Positions 43,820-54,071 of a DNA stretch of 64,000 bases are shown in pieces (positions within the stretch are counted from its first letter, which is position 1; every line of letters begins with the position of its first letter). A program made the position numbers and the translations under genes. The stretch is from Chromera velia (lineage: Eukaryota > Sar > Chromeraceae). The notes under the pieces are model-generated. The model was not told where the DNA came from. It ran no database searches and saw only the letters and a program-made list of their open reading frames with translations. The stretch covers positions 1-64,000 of the forward strand of contig JAHBMJ010005807.1 in assembly GCA_018398765.1 (NCBI GenBank). Direction: 5' to 3'.

Positions 43820-46800
43820 TCAGGTGTGCTGCTGTTGTTGCAAAAGTCGGACGGCCGCCAGGTAATTTGCGTTTCCCTGAGGGTCCATCCTCAAAGCGTC
43901 CTGTCTCCGTTCTTCCAGCTGGGCAGCCTTCCTTCTGTACTGCTTGCGGTTACGGGCGATGTGGAATCTGTCTAGTTCGCTTTGTTCGTGATGTTTCTGG
44001 AGCTGCTCTGTGGTCATCTGCAGGAAGGCAGATGAACGTGCACATACAGACAGTCAGAAGGAAACACTTTTTTTTCTCGCGCTATCTCTTACTCGTCAAA
44101 TGCGCTAACCTTGCAGAAGAAAGAGAGAAGTGATCGGTTCCCGAATCTTTTGATACAGCCAAACAAAAGAAAGGCTGTGCCAAGGCGTCACTCGAGTCTT
44201 GAAGGACAAAAATCACACTGGCAGAAGCAGGAATCTCCTGAATGCGCGCACAGTCTTGTTATGGCCATTCGACGTGACACGCAAAGGCCACCCGAAGGGA
44301 AATTTTGAGCTCATGCACTTACCGCAACTGTCCGCTCTGCACGATTGACGAGTCGCTCAAACTTCTTGTCGACCATCAAACTCCGATGCGCTGCCAGAGT
44401 CATCATCGCCCGTGACGGCTTCACAAGTCCGTGCGAGCTCTGGCACCCCTGGCTCTCTATATACTCTGTAATCAGGGGCGAACAACGGAGGACCCGGACC
44501 GGACGGCAAGGACGAAAGGTCCCCAACTCAGCCCGCCGAAATTTCTCTGCCATGTCCTCGGGTAAAAGCGTTTTGAGGACGTCGAAGGGCTTTTCTTGTG
44601 GGGCTCTTTCGGGCAGGTCTGTGAGAATATTATCGGGATCTGCCGATTCGTCCACTGCATGGGAAGGGGAATCAGAAACTCGTACAGCATTCAACTCCCC
44701 CTGTTGTTGACTTAGAGGGTCGGTCTGTTTGAGGAGAAAGTTATTTTGATTCTCCTCTCCTCTACCTGCTCTACCGGACATACCGGGGATAGAGTTGCGA
44801 GCTTGATTTGAGGATTTGGTGTCTCGCTGATTGCCGATTTGGAGACTCAAAGAGCCCACTGGATCCTCTCTTAGGCTGGCGTTAAAATCTTGGGCTGTCA
44901 TTCGGAAAGTCCCTGGAGGAATGCCCACGCCCCCTTCCTTCTCTTTCTCTCTGTTCTTGGCAGCTTCTTGCTTCATTCTCTCTATCCGTCGAGACAAGGG
45001 CTTGGACATCCCTCCCTTCACGAAAGGGAGAGTCTGTGCATTTGGGGGTTGACTCTTCGGTCTTGTCCTCCGAATTGCCTCCTGTCTCTTCTGTTGTTTC
45101 ACAAAGAGCTCGTGCCGTTCCCTCAGCTGGTGGCTGAGGGACGTTTGGAGGAAATGCCTCATGTTGTCTGCAGCTAGTCTCTCTGCAGGCGAACCTTTGA
45201 GAAACTCATCATCTACTCTCACCCTTTCCGCTTGACTCGAGACAGACGCCATCGATTGAGACCTCCCTCTTACCCCCCCCGGGCTCTTCGCAGAAGAGGA
45301 AGCAGGGGGGCTGAAGGGCGCCTGGCTCCCCTGGCCGAGACCAAATCCAGGGCCTGAACCTGAAGGCGACCCCTCGGGCTGTGGACTTGCACCGTCTCCT
45401 CCTCGTGTCTGTGAGGCAGCAGCAATTGCACCTCCCCCCTTGGCGAGACGAACGGATGGTGAGGAGATCAGATTTACAAGGGTCTGCCTTCTCTGCACTG
45501 GCTGGACTGTCAGCATCTGAGACTGGTGATGGTGCATGGGGCTTCGTGAACCTGCAGGACCGCCTGGTGACATGGGCATGCCCTGGCCCCTGTTGAGTGC
45601 GGCTGCAGCAGCGACAGAAATTGAGGTGTTGGGATTGACAGAAGTGTGTGCAGAGGTTTGTGATTGTGCTGCGAGAACGTCCCCCCCTCCCAGGTTGAGT
45701 CTCCAGTGCTTCGTTTCCGTCGTCTCGGGGAACAGTCCTGCAGGGAAGGAAGGAAGGAGAGGTGGCAATTAAGAAGTGACGAAAAGCTTTGAGAGGGAAA
45801 CGAAAAGACTGACACTGTCTGTGCATCTATTTTCAGTGGAGCAAGGAAGGAATGAAAAAAACAGAAAACAAAAAGGAAGGAAAAGAAGGGCAAAAAGGAA
45901 GATTAAAGTTCCGATGGAGGGCGGTAAACGAACAAGCTAAATTCATGCCGACTGCATTCAACGAAAGCGTACGCCCACCCTTTCTTCGGTCGGCCCTGCT
46001 AGTCACTCACTCCTTACCCATGTACCCGCCTGCCTGTCTATTCTTCTGTCAGTGCATCCCTTTGGGGCTCTCTTTCGTCCATTGATCATCCGTCACTCCA
46101 TTTAGTCATTAATGGACACCACACCCACTCCTGGGGATCGCGCAAGAGTATTTCTAGTGAGAAACAGCTCCAACTGACGTCAGGCCTAACAGTAAGAACA
46201 TGCATTCTGTCTGGCTCTCATGATCTTTGATGCAATGAAGATATTCATTCATTCATTTTTGTCGATCTTGTCTAAAGCCCAAGCCAACCAACCCACCTCC
46301 TGCCCAGTAGTGGAAGAGAGCGGAGAGGTCTCGCCTGAAATCCTTCGTGAACAGAGTTCTGCTCTTTGGGTAGGCCAGGAAGAGGCAGAAGAGCAGAGCC
46401 TGGGCGACGGCGTCAGGGTAGCGTTTGAAGAAGGCGGTCTTTCTGTTCTGGGGGATAGAGTTGAACAGGAGTGTGTAGTGCATGGCCATGCGACTGTACA
46501 GCGTCTCCTCCATCAGCGCGTGCTCACCAGACTTGAAATACCTGATCGAAAAGACAACAGCACGGGACAGCGGAAGGAAGGAAGGAAGGAGCAGTCTGAA
46601 GGAGAAGAAGAAAGGCGGGGGGTCAGCCGTTGAGAAAATGGAGAAAAGGAGTAGGAGAAGGAGAAGAAGGAATGATTCCGATAGGATGCAACGTCTTTCT
46701 TTTCTTTGGCGCTCGTCTTCGTTACCTTGTCTGAAGTCAACTTCACAATGTCGTTTCTGTGAACTTGCGTTTCTCACAGCAAAAAAACCCACCGCCTGCT

Positions 46801-47734
46801 CAAGCAGCAAACAGACTGATCGACTGAAGGTTTCCCATTAATTTCTGTTCATGACAATTAACTCCAACGATTCAACAGGTTGAGCAACTCATACAAAACA
46901 TTCTCGAAGAATCAGCCCGGTCACCACATGCACATACATAAATGAAGACGTCACGCCCGTCACTGGGAAGAAGCCAAGTGGTCGCTGAGTGAGTTTACAG
47001 GTTTGTTTCCTCTCGTGGTTTGATAGATATTCACCAGAAAGATGGGATGGATGGCCTAAAGATCTAAAGGTCTCGATGTAAACATTCGTGCATGCATGCC
47101 CTGTTGCCATCTATCCATGCAGTGAAGTATGAATATTAAATATACTTACTGACTGACCTGCACACCACATACCAGAACGCGTCGGAGAGGAACCCGATGC
47201 TGTGGGTGCTCTCAAATTCTTTCCTCCACACCTTCTTGGCACGCAGGGAGGCATCGCCCTGTGTTGATGCCTTCCTTCCTCTCCCACCGCCATGGTGTTT
47301 GCTCCCCCCCGGGCTCTGCTGGTTGTCCCCTATGTTGACAATGTCATGCAGGTCAGTCAAAGAGTCAGAGAAGGTCTTCCGGATCTCCGTCCCTCCACTC
47401 AGGCCCGAAGACCGTCCAAGATGCCCCCCTGTACTGCCCCCATTGGGAGCATTCTGCATACAATCGAACTCTAGATTGTTCACCACATTGGTTAGAATCT
47501 TTCCCAGAGGAATGTGCTGCGGAATCTGATTGAACAAGGTCGTCACGCCGTCCTTTCCCGTGACCTCGTCGGGGACAGACGGGACCTCTGTGTCCTCCAC
47601 ACGGTACACGACCTGACTTGCGTTCTCCTGGTCTTCTGTTTGAGCAAGGGGCGATGACATTCTGCCCGCTTCCTCCCTCTCTGCTTGAAATCGGTGGTGC
47701 TCCCTCCGTCCCTCTCTCCACCAGCGACGTTGAG
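43820..47734 (-). CDS. FAM227-like protein (FWWh domain), four exons
   Basis: Exons 47158-47734, 46297-46541, 44323-45737 and 43820-44017 join in frame with GTCAGT, GTGGGT and GTAAGT donors and CAG acceptors. From the ATG at 47658-47660 the product is 786 residues. Exon 1 ends and exon 2 begins within FLSDAFWYVVCRYFK, followed by LYSRMAMHYTLLFNSIPQ, FFKRYPDAVAQALLF and FLAYPKSRTLF, then W-A-G-G. That is the order of the FAM227 FWWh domain (residues about 140-270). The rest is long, Ser/Gln/Arg-rich and disordered, with an Arg/Lys/Gln helical C-terminus. FAM227 proteins are poorly characterised and are linked to cilia and sperm. An upstream non-coding or short coding exon is possible. The exon 1 donor reads GTCAGTCAGTAAGT, a short start of the (CAGT)n pattern seen elsewhere. 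Confidence 0.85.
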
Positions 47735-48287
47735 CTGAGCAAGACAACAGTGTCAGTGGCTGTGTCAAATTGGAAGAGACCCACCAGAGGCAAGAGCACC
47801 CAAATGGATGAGCGCACACGAAGACGAACCATTCTATCAACATGAAGGCTGCATCAAAGTAATTAAAGAAGCATATACAGACAATGTCATGCATGCAGCA
47901 TGCATGCATGGCCGCGGCGGGCCAGAAATTAAGCTATAGGACTCGGCCGGATCCGCCGCGCGCGCGGGGGGGCGGCGGGGCCGCGAACGAGGCGAACGAG
48001 CGCCATGCAGCCTTCCGCACAATTGCATGATTAGTCGATTGAACAAAATATTCAGCTAGTCGAAAGCTGGAATGATGCTGGAATGTTTTCCAAGAAGATC
48101 ATCTTCCTGAAGATTTTCCTTTTCTGATGGAGTCTTTCTGAGGCATTGGGCATACATACTTGACCGATCGCCAATGCAAGAACTCCTCTTGAGGGAAAGA
48201 AAAAAGACAACATGCGGTAACGCCGTTTGTACCAGGTAGGTTGAAAAAAGAAGATCAACGCGTTGACCAGTCGATCGAAGTGACGAA
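47735..48287. promoter_or_regulatory. divergent intergenic region between FAM227-like and RING genes
   Basis: About 550 bp between the first exon called on the minus strand and the ATG of the plus-strand gene. It holds CATGCATGCAGCATGCATGCATG at about 47889-47911 (two TGCATGC palindromes) and a CpG-rich patch (about 47940-48000) containing CCGCCGCGCGCGCGG. A shared bidirectional promoter is inferred from gene orientation and composition. Confidence 0.5.
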
Positions 48288-51200
48288 ATGTCTGCACGAA
48301 CTCCCCCCCCGAACCTCCAAGGGAAGATCCAAAGGGTCTTCCCTGAGAGGCAGTACGGGTTTATCATCACGGGGTGCATGCGCAATCCTCTGTACTTTCA
48401 GTTTGCGGATGTCGTGGGTGATCTCTGTTGCGAAGACCTACAGGAGGGATTACCTGTGACATTCTCGCTTTCTCGCAACAGAAAAGGAGTAGTGGCAGTT
48501 CGGGTTTCCGCTGCCCTAGAGTCTCAGCCATCTCCAGATCAGCCTGTTTTGCCTGGAGAGACCAAGGGGGATGTGGGCAGCATGTCAAAAAAGCAAATGA
48601 AGAAGATGAAGCAAAGGCTGATGCCAAAGCTTTTATGGAGATCTGCAGAGAAGGAAGGAGAGGGAGAGGGTGAGCACGTTGCCGAAGCAGCAGATCCTTC
48701 CCCTTCTTCCGCTTCTTCTCGCCAGCTGTCTCTGAAGAGCCGAAAGTTTCACGTCACAGCCGACGTCCTCCTGCCCCCAGACATTGCCGCTTGCTACCTC
48801 GAGCCTGAAGATGTTGAGCACCACCAGGAGCGTCAAACACAGGCTGTGGCAATGACGGCCTTCATGGCACTGCAGGAGAACGACAGTAACCGCCACGTAG
48901 CACTCCGAAGGTTTGGACGTACCTACATGACTTGCCTGCGGAAGTTCGCGGACGAGCGGACTCAACTGTCCGTCTTGAAGAGCGCAAACTGCGATGAGCC
49001 TGGCGCGGTCAGTATGTTCTCCTTGCTTCTTCGTTCGTTTCTGTACTGCCCTTCGCGTCTTTTCGTTTTGGGGCATTTTCGCGCGACCAGTTGCAACCAT
49101 TGGCCATTTTCCCTCTTTCTCGCTCTGTGTGCCTCCCCTCTCACCCTGTGGGCCTCTGGTCCTTTCCGCGTTGTTTTTGTGCGTCGTCTGGTCACTCTCT
49201 CCATCTGCTCAATTCTTTTCGCTCTGTTGCGTGCATACGGGTCTCTTGCTTCTTCTTCTCTTGCAGGCTTCAGCAGGCGAGGTGGCAGTGTTGCGTTTAC
49301 TTTCATACAGAATTCATGTACAATTCTCTTGCAGGCTTCAGCAGGAGAGGTGGCAGTGTTGCAAGGTTTGGCCCGCAGAGCGGAGAGAGTCTGGAAGAGT
49401 TCCTTCGCCTGCGGTCTCCCCTCCCCTTGTCCCTCCCGTCCCACCGCTCGTGGAGGGGCAGCAGCAGCAGCGGGAGGGGCAGACGCTTCCGCAGGAGGCA
49501 CATCTTCGTCCGGGGGTGAAGAGAGTCCATCTGCCCCTTCCCCGTCTGTCCGAAGAGACGGCAACGATCCCCTGACTACAGACGGACTGTGGGCTCTTCA
49601 AGAGCAGTTGGTTGCGGGGGGGCAGGAGGACGGAAGTGGTGGGGGAGACGGGCAGGAGGAGGAGGACGAGTCGGGTCTATCGTTTGGAATGGGATCAGAC
49701 AGCAGTGGAGAGTCAGAGGGTGAGGGAGATGGCGGGCAGGGTGAGGGAGGAAGAGTGAAAGGGGGAGCGGGGAGGGTTAGAGAGGCAAGTAGGATTCCGA
49801 AAGAAGACAATCCGTCGGTCACCAAAAACAGTGGAGAGGCAGGCGGCGAGCCTTCGTCTGCCGATCCTGCACCCTCCTCTTCAGCGGCCCGGGGTGGTCC
49901 CGATGCTGAACCCCATTCTTCTCCGGAGAATGCTCCTCCAACTGACGAAAGTGAGAACGAAGATCTCCCCTCGTGCATGCGCAAAGTGTCGTTTTGCCGT
50001 GGTCGTCTTCTGTTCCCGTCTCCGTCTGAGATTCTGCCGTTACTGACGAAAGTCCTCCGAGACTTTCAGCAAGTCATGGAAAGAAGTGACATTGGGGCAT
50101 GTGCCAAGGCAGTGTGGCTGCTTGCCAACCTGGCTCTCATTCGGCCTGTTGAGAGGGGGGGAAACAGGCTGATGGCAGTCGTAGCTTTTGCAGTTCTTGC
50201 AAAGCACGGGGTACCCCTCGTCCCCTCACTTTCCTCTTCCATGCTCTCCCGCCTTTCTCGACGTGTGATTGAGACCCTGCTGTCATGGCGTACACAGCAA
50301 GACCAACCACACACACACACAGAGGGAGGGGAGGGGCAAGAAGCACGAAAACAGGAAAATACTGAAGGGAAAGGGGTCGAGGAGTCGGACGAGGAGGTTG
50401 CAAAGAAAAAGACGGGGGCGACGTCGGAAGTTGAGGGGGGAAAGGGGGGTGTATGCGGAGGTCTCAAGGGAGAGGTAGAAGAAAAAGCTCAGCATGATCC
50501 CAAATGTCCTTCCAAAGACCCGCCGACAAAAACATCGCCAATACCCTCAGCAGTAGCAGCCACAGCAGCCGCAGACAGGACAGAGAAGCAATCAGGAGAG
50601 CCATTGTGTGGGGGGGAGACTGACCATTCTTCTTCCTTGTCTCCTCCCTCTAGGCCCCTGCCGTTACTTGCCGACTTCACAGGGACCATGGCAGCCTCCC
50701 TTGACGGACTCTGGCTGCAGTTTGAAAACGACCTCGAGGGATCTGTAGCAGATCTTGCTCAGGACAGTCAGGCTGCCGCTCGCAGAGCTAGGGCAGAAGC
50801 AAGCAGAGCTGATTGTGTGATCTGTTACGAAACTTCTCCTCAGGTTAGCTCGGTCTGTTGTGGGGCTGTGTACCACGTCAAATGCCTCGCTCTGTGGTTG
50901 TCCCACCACAACTCCACGTGCCCTGCTTGCCGGGCTGCTCTTCAGTACGACTCTGTGAGTCTCGATGAGGTTGAACGGGGCGTTGGGGGCACAGCGCATC
51001 AGCATGCTGCAGCTGCTGCCGCGGCTGCTGCTGAAGCTGCCGCTTGGAGAATCAGAGAGCGGCAGATTTTGGAGGAGAGGGAGTTGAGGGAAGAGCAGTT
51101 CATGCGAGTCGAGGCTCTGGTGTATGCTCAGGCGGGGGGCAGGGAGACAACCCGGGGGAGGGTGGACGTTGCCGGGGGTCCCAACGCCGCCGCCGCCGCC

Positions 51201-53363
51201 GCTGGTGCGGGTTACGTCCCCCAGGCAGCAGTCCATCCGGTCCAAGTGGCAGTGCACCCGGTTCCTGCCGCCCAGAGGATTGTGGTCGATGCAGGAGAGA
51301 TTCGCCAGGGAGCAGCAGCAGCAGGAGGAGGAGGAGTGCGAGCAGCAGCCCCCCACCCAACCAACCACCAGGTCCCGATCCCTCTCACAGCCGTCCGACG
51401 TCCAATCGCAGGTTCTCCCACCAACCAGAATCCGATTGCCCTCGCCAGAGAAAGGCTTCCTGCCCCAGCACTGCCTCGGGACGCTCCCGTGCAACAGCAG
51501 CAACAGCAGCAGCAAACCGACCCAGCTCAACCCCCCCCGCAAAACCCATATGCACCCCCCGCGCGCCGTCAAGTCGCTCAGCCCCCCCCTGCCGAGGCTC
51601 CTACTCAGGCCGCCCCCCTGCCTGCCGGGACTGCTGTGTTGATCCGGCCTGCTGCCCCCGCTCAGCAGGTGTATGATCCCTGGGGAGGGGACTTCACTCC
51701 TACTCAAGGACCTGCGGGTGCAGGTGTGGGGGGCGTCCCGAATGCCCCAGGCAGAGCACAGGCAGCAGATGCAGGCAGAGCAGCAGCAGGACCACCCTAC
51801 CCTGCTCCCGGTGTGCGTTTCGGTGCCACGCCTGACCCCGTACCTCCTGCCGCCGCCGCGGCGGGTGGTGCTGCTGCTGTGCGGCTTCCTCACGCATTTC
51901 CCGCCCGTCCTGCACCGGCACCGGCAGGCCCCCGGGGCCCGCACCTGCTGCCAGCAGCAGCAGAAGACAGGGCCATCCAACCAACCGCTGCTCATGCTCA
52001 TGCTCTGAATGACGAGACGGTCCTTCGTGCTGAAGCCCTTGACCGGCGGGAGAGGGAGTATGAGCTTGCACGGCAGAGAAGAGACAGAGCAGTTGAGTAC
52101 GCACGAGAAAGGGTGCGTGTGGTGGAGATTGCACGCGAGCGCGAACGCGAAAGATACCAACAGCAGCACCAGCGCCAGCAGCTGCAGGCGCCTTACGTTC
52201 CTCCAGCACGCGGTGAGTGGCCCCCCCCGGCAGCACGAGTTGGGGCCGGGGGTCGCGACCGTATGGGCGGAGTGGCGGCAGGTCCTCAGGGGGCTGTGGT
52301 TGATGCCGCACCGGTAGTTGAGGTAGGAGGGGAGGAGTGGCCACAGAGAAGGTACATGCCAGCAGAGGGTGCGAATGCACCCGTTGCTGTTGCTGGTGGC
52401 GGGCCGCTCATGCGAGAGTTTCCACCCGCTGCCGGGGCCCTTCCTTTCGGTGGTGGGCAGAGGGATCCCCCTGCTGCCGGGGTCCCTGGCCCCCCTGTTG
52501 AGGCGGCCGTTTTCGCTTTCCGGTACCAAATGCCAGCAGCAAGAGGGGGCGAGGGAGACCCTGAAGCTGCTCCTGCGGGTGCGGGTGTGCTGGTCCCAGG
52601 GGACATTGAAAGGGAGAGGGGGAGGGAGCGCGCAGTAGGGGGCAGAGGAAGGAGCCCGCCCCCCCCTGTCCGGACCCCCCTCGGGTCTCCACGCCGTGAC
52701 ACCCCGGACAACAATCACGCCCCCGCAGGGCGAATGTGCATTGTGTGTGCGGCCAGCGAACGTTCTCCCACGTGCGTTCTCTTCGCGTGTCAGGGCTGTT
52801 GTCGTCGTGAGTGCCCCCCGAATGTTATCTGTCCATCCCACGGGGTGCTCGCACGACCAGCCGCCCAATACGCTCCACCGCCTGCGGAGCATGCTGTGCC
52901 GCCTTTCCATGCGGGTGAGGGGGTGAGGGTCAATGCTGGGGGTCTGGATGTTGACAGGGGTGACCACAGGGATGGTCTTCACGGTCTGGCTGTGGTGCCG
53001 CTCGATCGGGGGGAAGGAGGAAGAGAGCCTGGGGCTGCTGTTGGTGTTGTGGCAGCAGAGGGTTTGGGTGTTGCATCAGGTGTTCTGCATGGGGGGGCTG
53101 AGGGGCCCGTGTTTCGTATTTTGTTGCAAGGGGGGGCGGTGCGGCCTCTAGGGGCGCAGCCAGACGGGGGGAGGGTCGAGGGGGGCGGGGGTGTTCATGG
53201 ACCTGCTGCTGTCGGAGTAGTGCGAGGAGAAGGGGAAAGAGAAAGAGAAGCTGAGGCGGTGAGGGGACAGGGACGGGGCCAGCAGGGCGCAGGCTGGGGA
53301 CGGGGGGGCGCCGGGCGCGGTTTGGGTGCCCACCCTTTCATCCTTCCTCACCAAAGGGATTGA
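48288..53363 (+). CDS. large RING-finger protein with cold-shock-like N-terminus
   Basis: Open from ATG 48288 to TGA 53361-53363. The uninterrupted frame gives 1691 residues, or 1582 if the 327-bp intron at 49008-49334 is removed. Residues about 10-80 (GKIQRVFPERQYGFIIT ... LYFQFADVVGD ... VTFSLSRNRKGVVAVRV) read as a cold-shock/S1-like nucleic-acid-binding barrel. A Ser/Gly/Glu-rich region follows, then a RING finger around residue 843 (CVICYE ... CCGAVYHVKC ... CPAC), in which Ala stands where the fourth zinc ligand (His) is usual. A Cys-rich cluster lies near residue 1490 (CIVC ... CQGCCRREC ... CPSH). Between them is a long Pro/Ala/Gln/Arg-rich disordered segment. Combined RNA-binding and E3 ligase function is a reasonable inference; no ortholog is recognised. 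High GC and C/G homopolymers in 51-53 kb create many shadow frames. Confidence 0.7.
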   Translation: MSARTPPPNLQGKIQRVFPERQYGFIITGCMRNPLYFQFADVVGDLCCEDLQEGLPVTFSLSRNRKGVVAVRVSAALESQPSPDQPVLPGETKGDVGSMSKKQMKKMKQRLMPKLLWRSAEKEGEGEGEHVAEAADPSPSSASSRQLSLKSRKFHVTADVLLPPDIAACYLEPEDVEHHQERQTQAVAMTAFMALQENDSNRHVALRRFGRTYMTCLRKFADERTQLSVLKSANCDEPGAVSMFSLLLRSFLYCPSRLFVLGHFRATSCNHWPFSLFLALCASPLTLWASGPFRVVFVRRLVTLSICSILFALLRAYGSLASSSLAGFSRRGGSVAFTFIQNSCTILLQASAGEVAVLQGLARRAERVWKSSFACGLPSPCPSRPTARGGAAAAAGGADASAGGTSSSGGEESPSAPSPSVRRDGNDPLTTDGLWALQEQLVAGGQEDGSGGGDGQEEEDESGLSFGMGSDSSGESEGEGDGGQGEGGRVKGGAGRVREASRIPKEDNPSVTKNSGEAGGEPSSADPAPSSSAARGGPDAEPHSSPENAPPTDESENEDLPSCMRKVSFCRGRLLFPSPSEILPLLTKVLRDFQQVMERSDIGACAKAVWLLANLALIRPVERGGNRLMAVVAFAVLAKHGVPLVPSLSSSMLSRLSRRVIETLLSWRTQQDQPHTHTEGGEGQEARKQENTEGKGVEESDEEVAKKKTGATSEVEGGKGGVCGGLKGEVEEKAQHDPKCPSKDPPTKTSPIPSAVAATAAADRTEKQSGEPLCGGETDHSSSLSPPSRPLPLLADFTGTMAASLDGLWLQFENDLEGSVADLAQDSQAAARRARAEASRADCVICYETSPQVSSVCCGAVYHVKCLALWLSHHNSTCPACRAALQYDSVSLDEVERGVGGTAHQHAAAAAAAAAEAAAWRIRERQILEERELREEQFMRVEALVYAQAGGRETTRGRVDVAGGPNAAAAAAGAGYVPQAAVHPVQVAVHPVPAAQRIVVDAGEIRQGAAAAGGGGVRAAAPHPTNHQVPIPLTAVRRPIAGSPTNQNPIALARERLPAPALPRDAPVQQQQQQQQTDPAQPPPQNPYAPPARRQVAQPPPAEAPTQAAPLPAGTAVLIRPAAPAQQVYDPWGGDFTPTQGPAGAGVGGVPNAPGRAQAADAGRAAAGPPYPAPGVRFGATPDPVPPAAAAAGGAAAVRLPHAFPARPAPAPAGPRGPHLLPAAAEDRAIQPTAAHAHALNDETVLRAEALDRREREYELARQRRDRAVEYARERVRVVEIARERERERYQQQHQRQQLQAPYVPPARGEWPPPAARVGAGGRDRMGGVAAGPQGAVVDAAPVVEVGGEEWPQRRYMPAEGANAPVAVAGGGPLMREFPPAAGALPFGGGQRDPPAAGVPGPPVEAAVFAFRYQMPAARGGEGDPEAAPAGAGVLVPGDIERERGRERAVGGRGRSPPPPVRTPLGSPRRDTPDNNHAPAGRMCIVCAASERSPTCVLFACQGCCRRECPPNVICPSHGVLARPAAQYAPPPAEHAVPPFHAGEGVRVNAGGLDVDRGDHRDGLHGLAVVPLDRGEGGREPGAAVGVVAAEGLGVASGVLHGGAEGPVFRILLQGGAVRPLGAQPDGGRVEGGGGVHGPAAVGVVRGEGEREREAEAVRGQGRGQQGAGWGRGGAGRGLGAHPFILPHQRD
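49008..49334 (+). other. probable retained-type intron inside the RING gene
   Basis: Donor GTCAGT at 49008, acceptor TTCTCTTGCAG ending at 49334. Length 327 (a multiple of three) and no stop in frame, so both spliced and unspliced mRNAs would be open. The interval is T-rich and encodes an improbable hydrophobic Phe/Leu/Ser segment. A second acceptor copy lies 68 bp upstream. Confidence 0.6.
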
Positions 53364-54029
53364 ATGAATGATCATTCATCTCCATCGTTGCTTCATTAGT
53401 TCGTTCGTTCATGAGTGAGTACTGTGTCTCTCTCTGTCCGTTCTCTTCCTTTGTGCGATCGATCGACCATTTCTCTCTTCCATTGTTCCTTCATTGTACT
53501 TGTCGTTTCATCGTTCCTGGTTCTGGGTTTTTCGTGCACAACAAAGTGTGTCGGATGGATGACTCAAAGGATCGACTGACTCATGCATGCATGGAGGAAC
53601 GGGCGGCATTCTTTCTTTCGCTCGCCGTCGAATCGAATATCTCTTTCTTCTGCCTCCCCCTCACTTGCCTTTTTCGATCGTCTTTGGCGTGATTGTTGCC
53701 CTCTCTTCTTCGCTTCTTGCAGAAAGACAAGGAAGGAGGGAAGACAGAAAGAGGTGACGTAAAACGGCCTTTTTCTTCGCATTCTTTTTTGTTTGTTTGT
53801 CCATGAAACTTTGAGACGTGTGTCTGACTTTCGAATGCTCTTTTGTGGTGGCACGAAGCCATAAATCCTTTTTTTCCTACTTGCATGATTTTGCAAATGC
53901 TCGCTTGTGTGTTTTCATTCACACTGAGTGAGAGGAGCCTGAGATCGGCTTCCTCAATTGTCTTGTCCTCATCGGCCGACCGACTGAATGGTTGGTTGGG
54001 TCGCCAGTTTCGGCAATTGCATGCATTGG

Positions 54030-54030
<1 letters not shown>

Positions 54031-54068
<38 letters not shown>
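54031..54068. repeat. (CT)n microsatellite
   Basis: Pure CT dinucleotide run of about 38 bp. Confidence 0.95.

Positions 54069-54071
<3 letters not shown>

Noticed and set aside
50664-52982. 772-codon minus ORF opposite the RING gene
   Set aside because: Shadow frame in GC-rich DNA, rich in Cys, Arg, Ser and Gly without motifs. The plus strand carries the clear RING and cold-shock-like domains.
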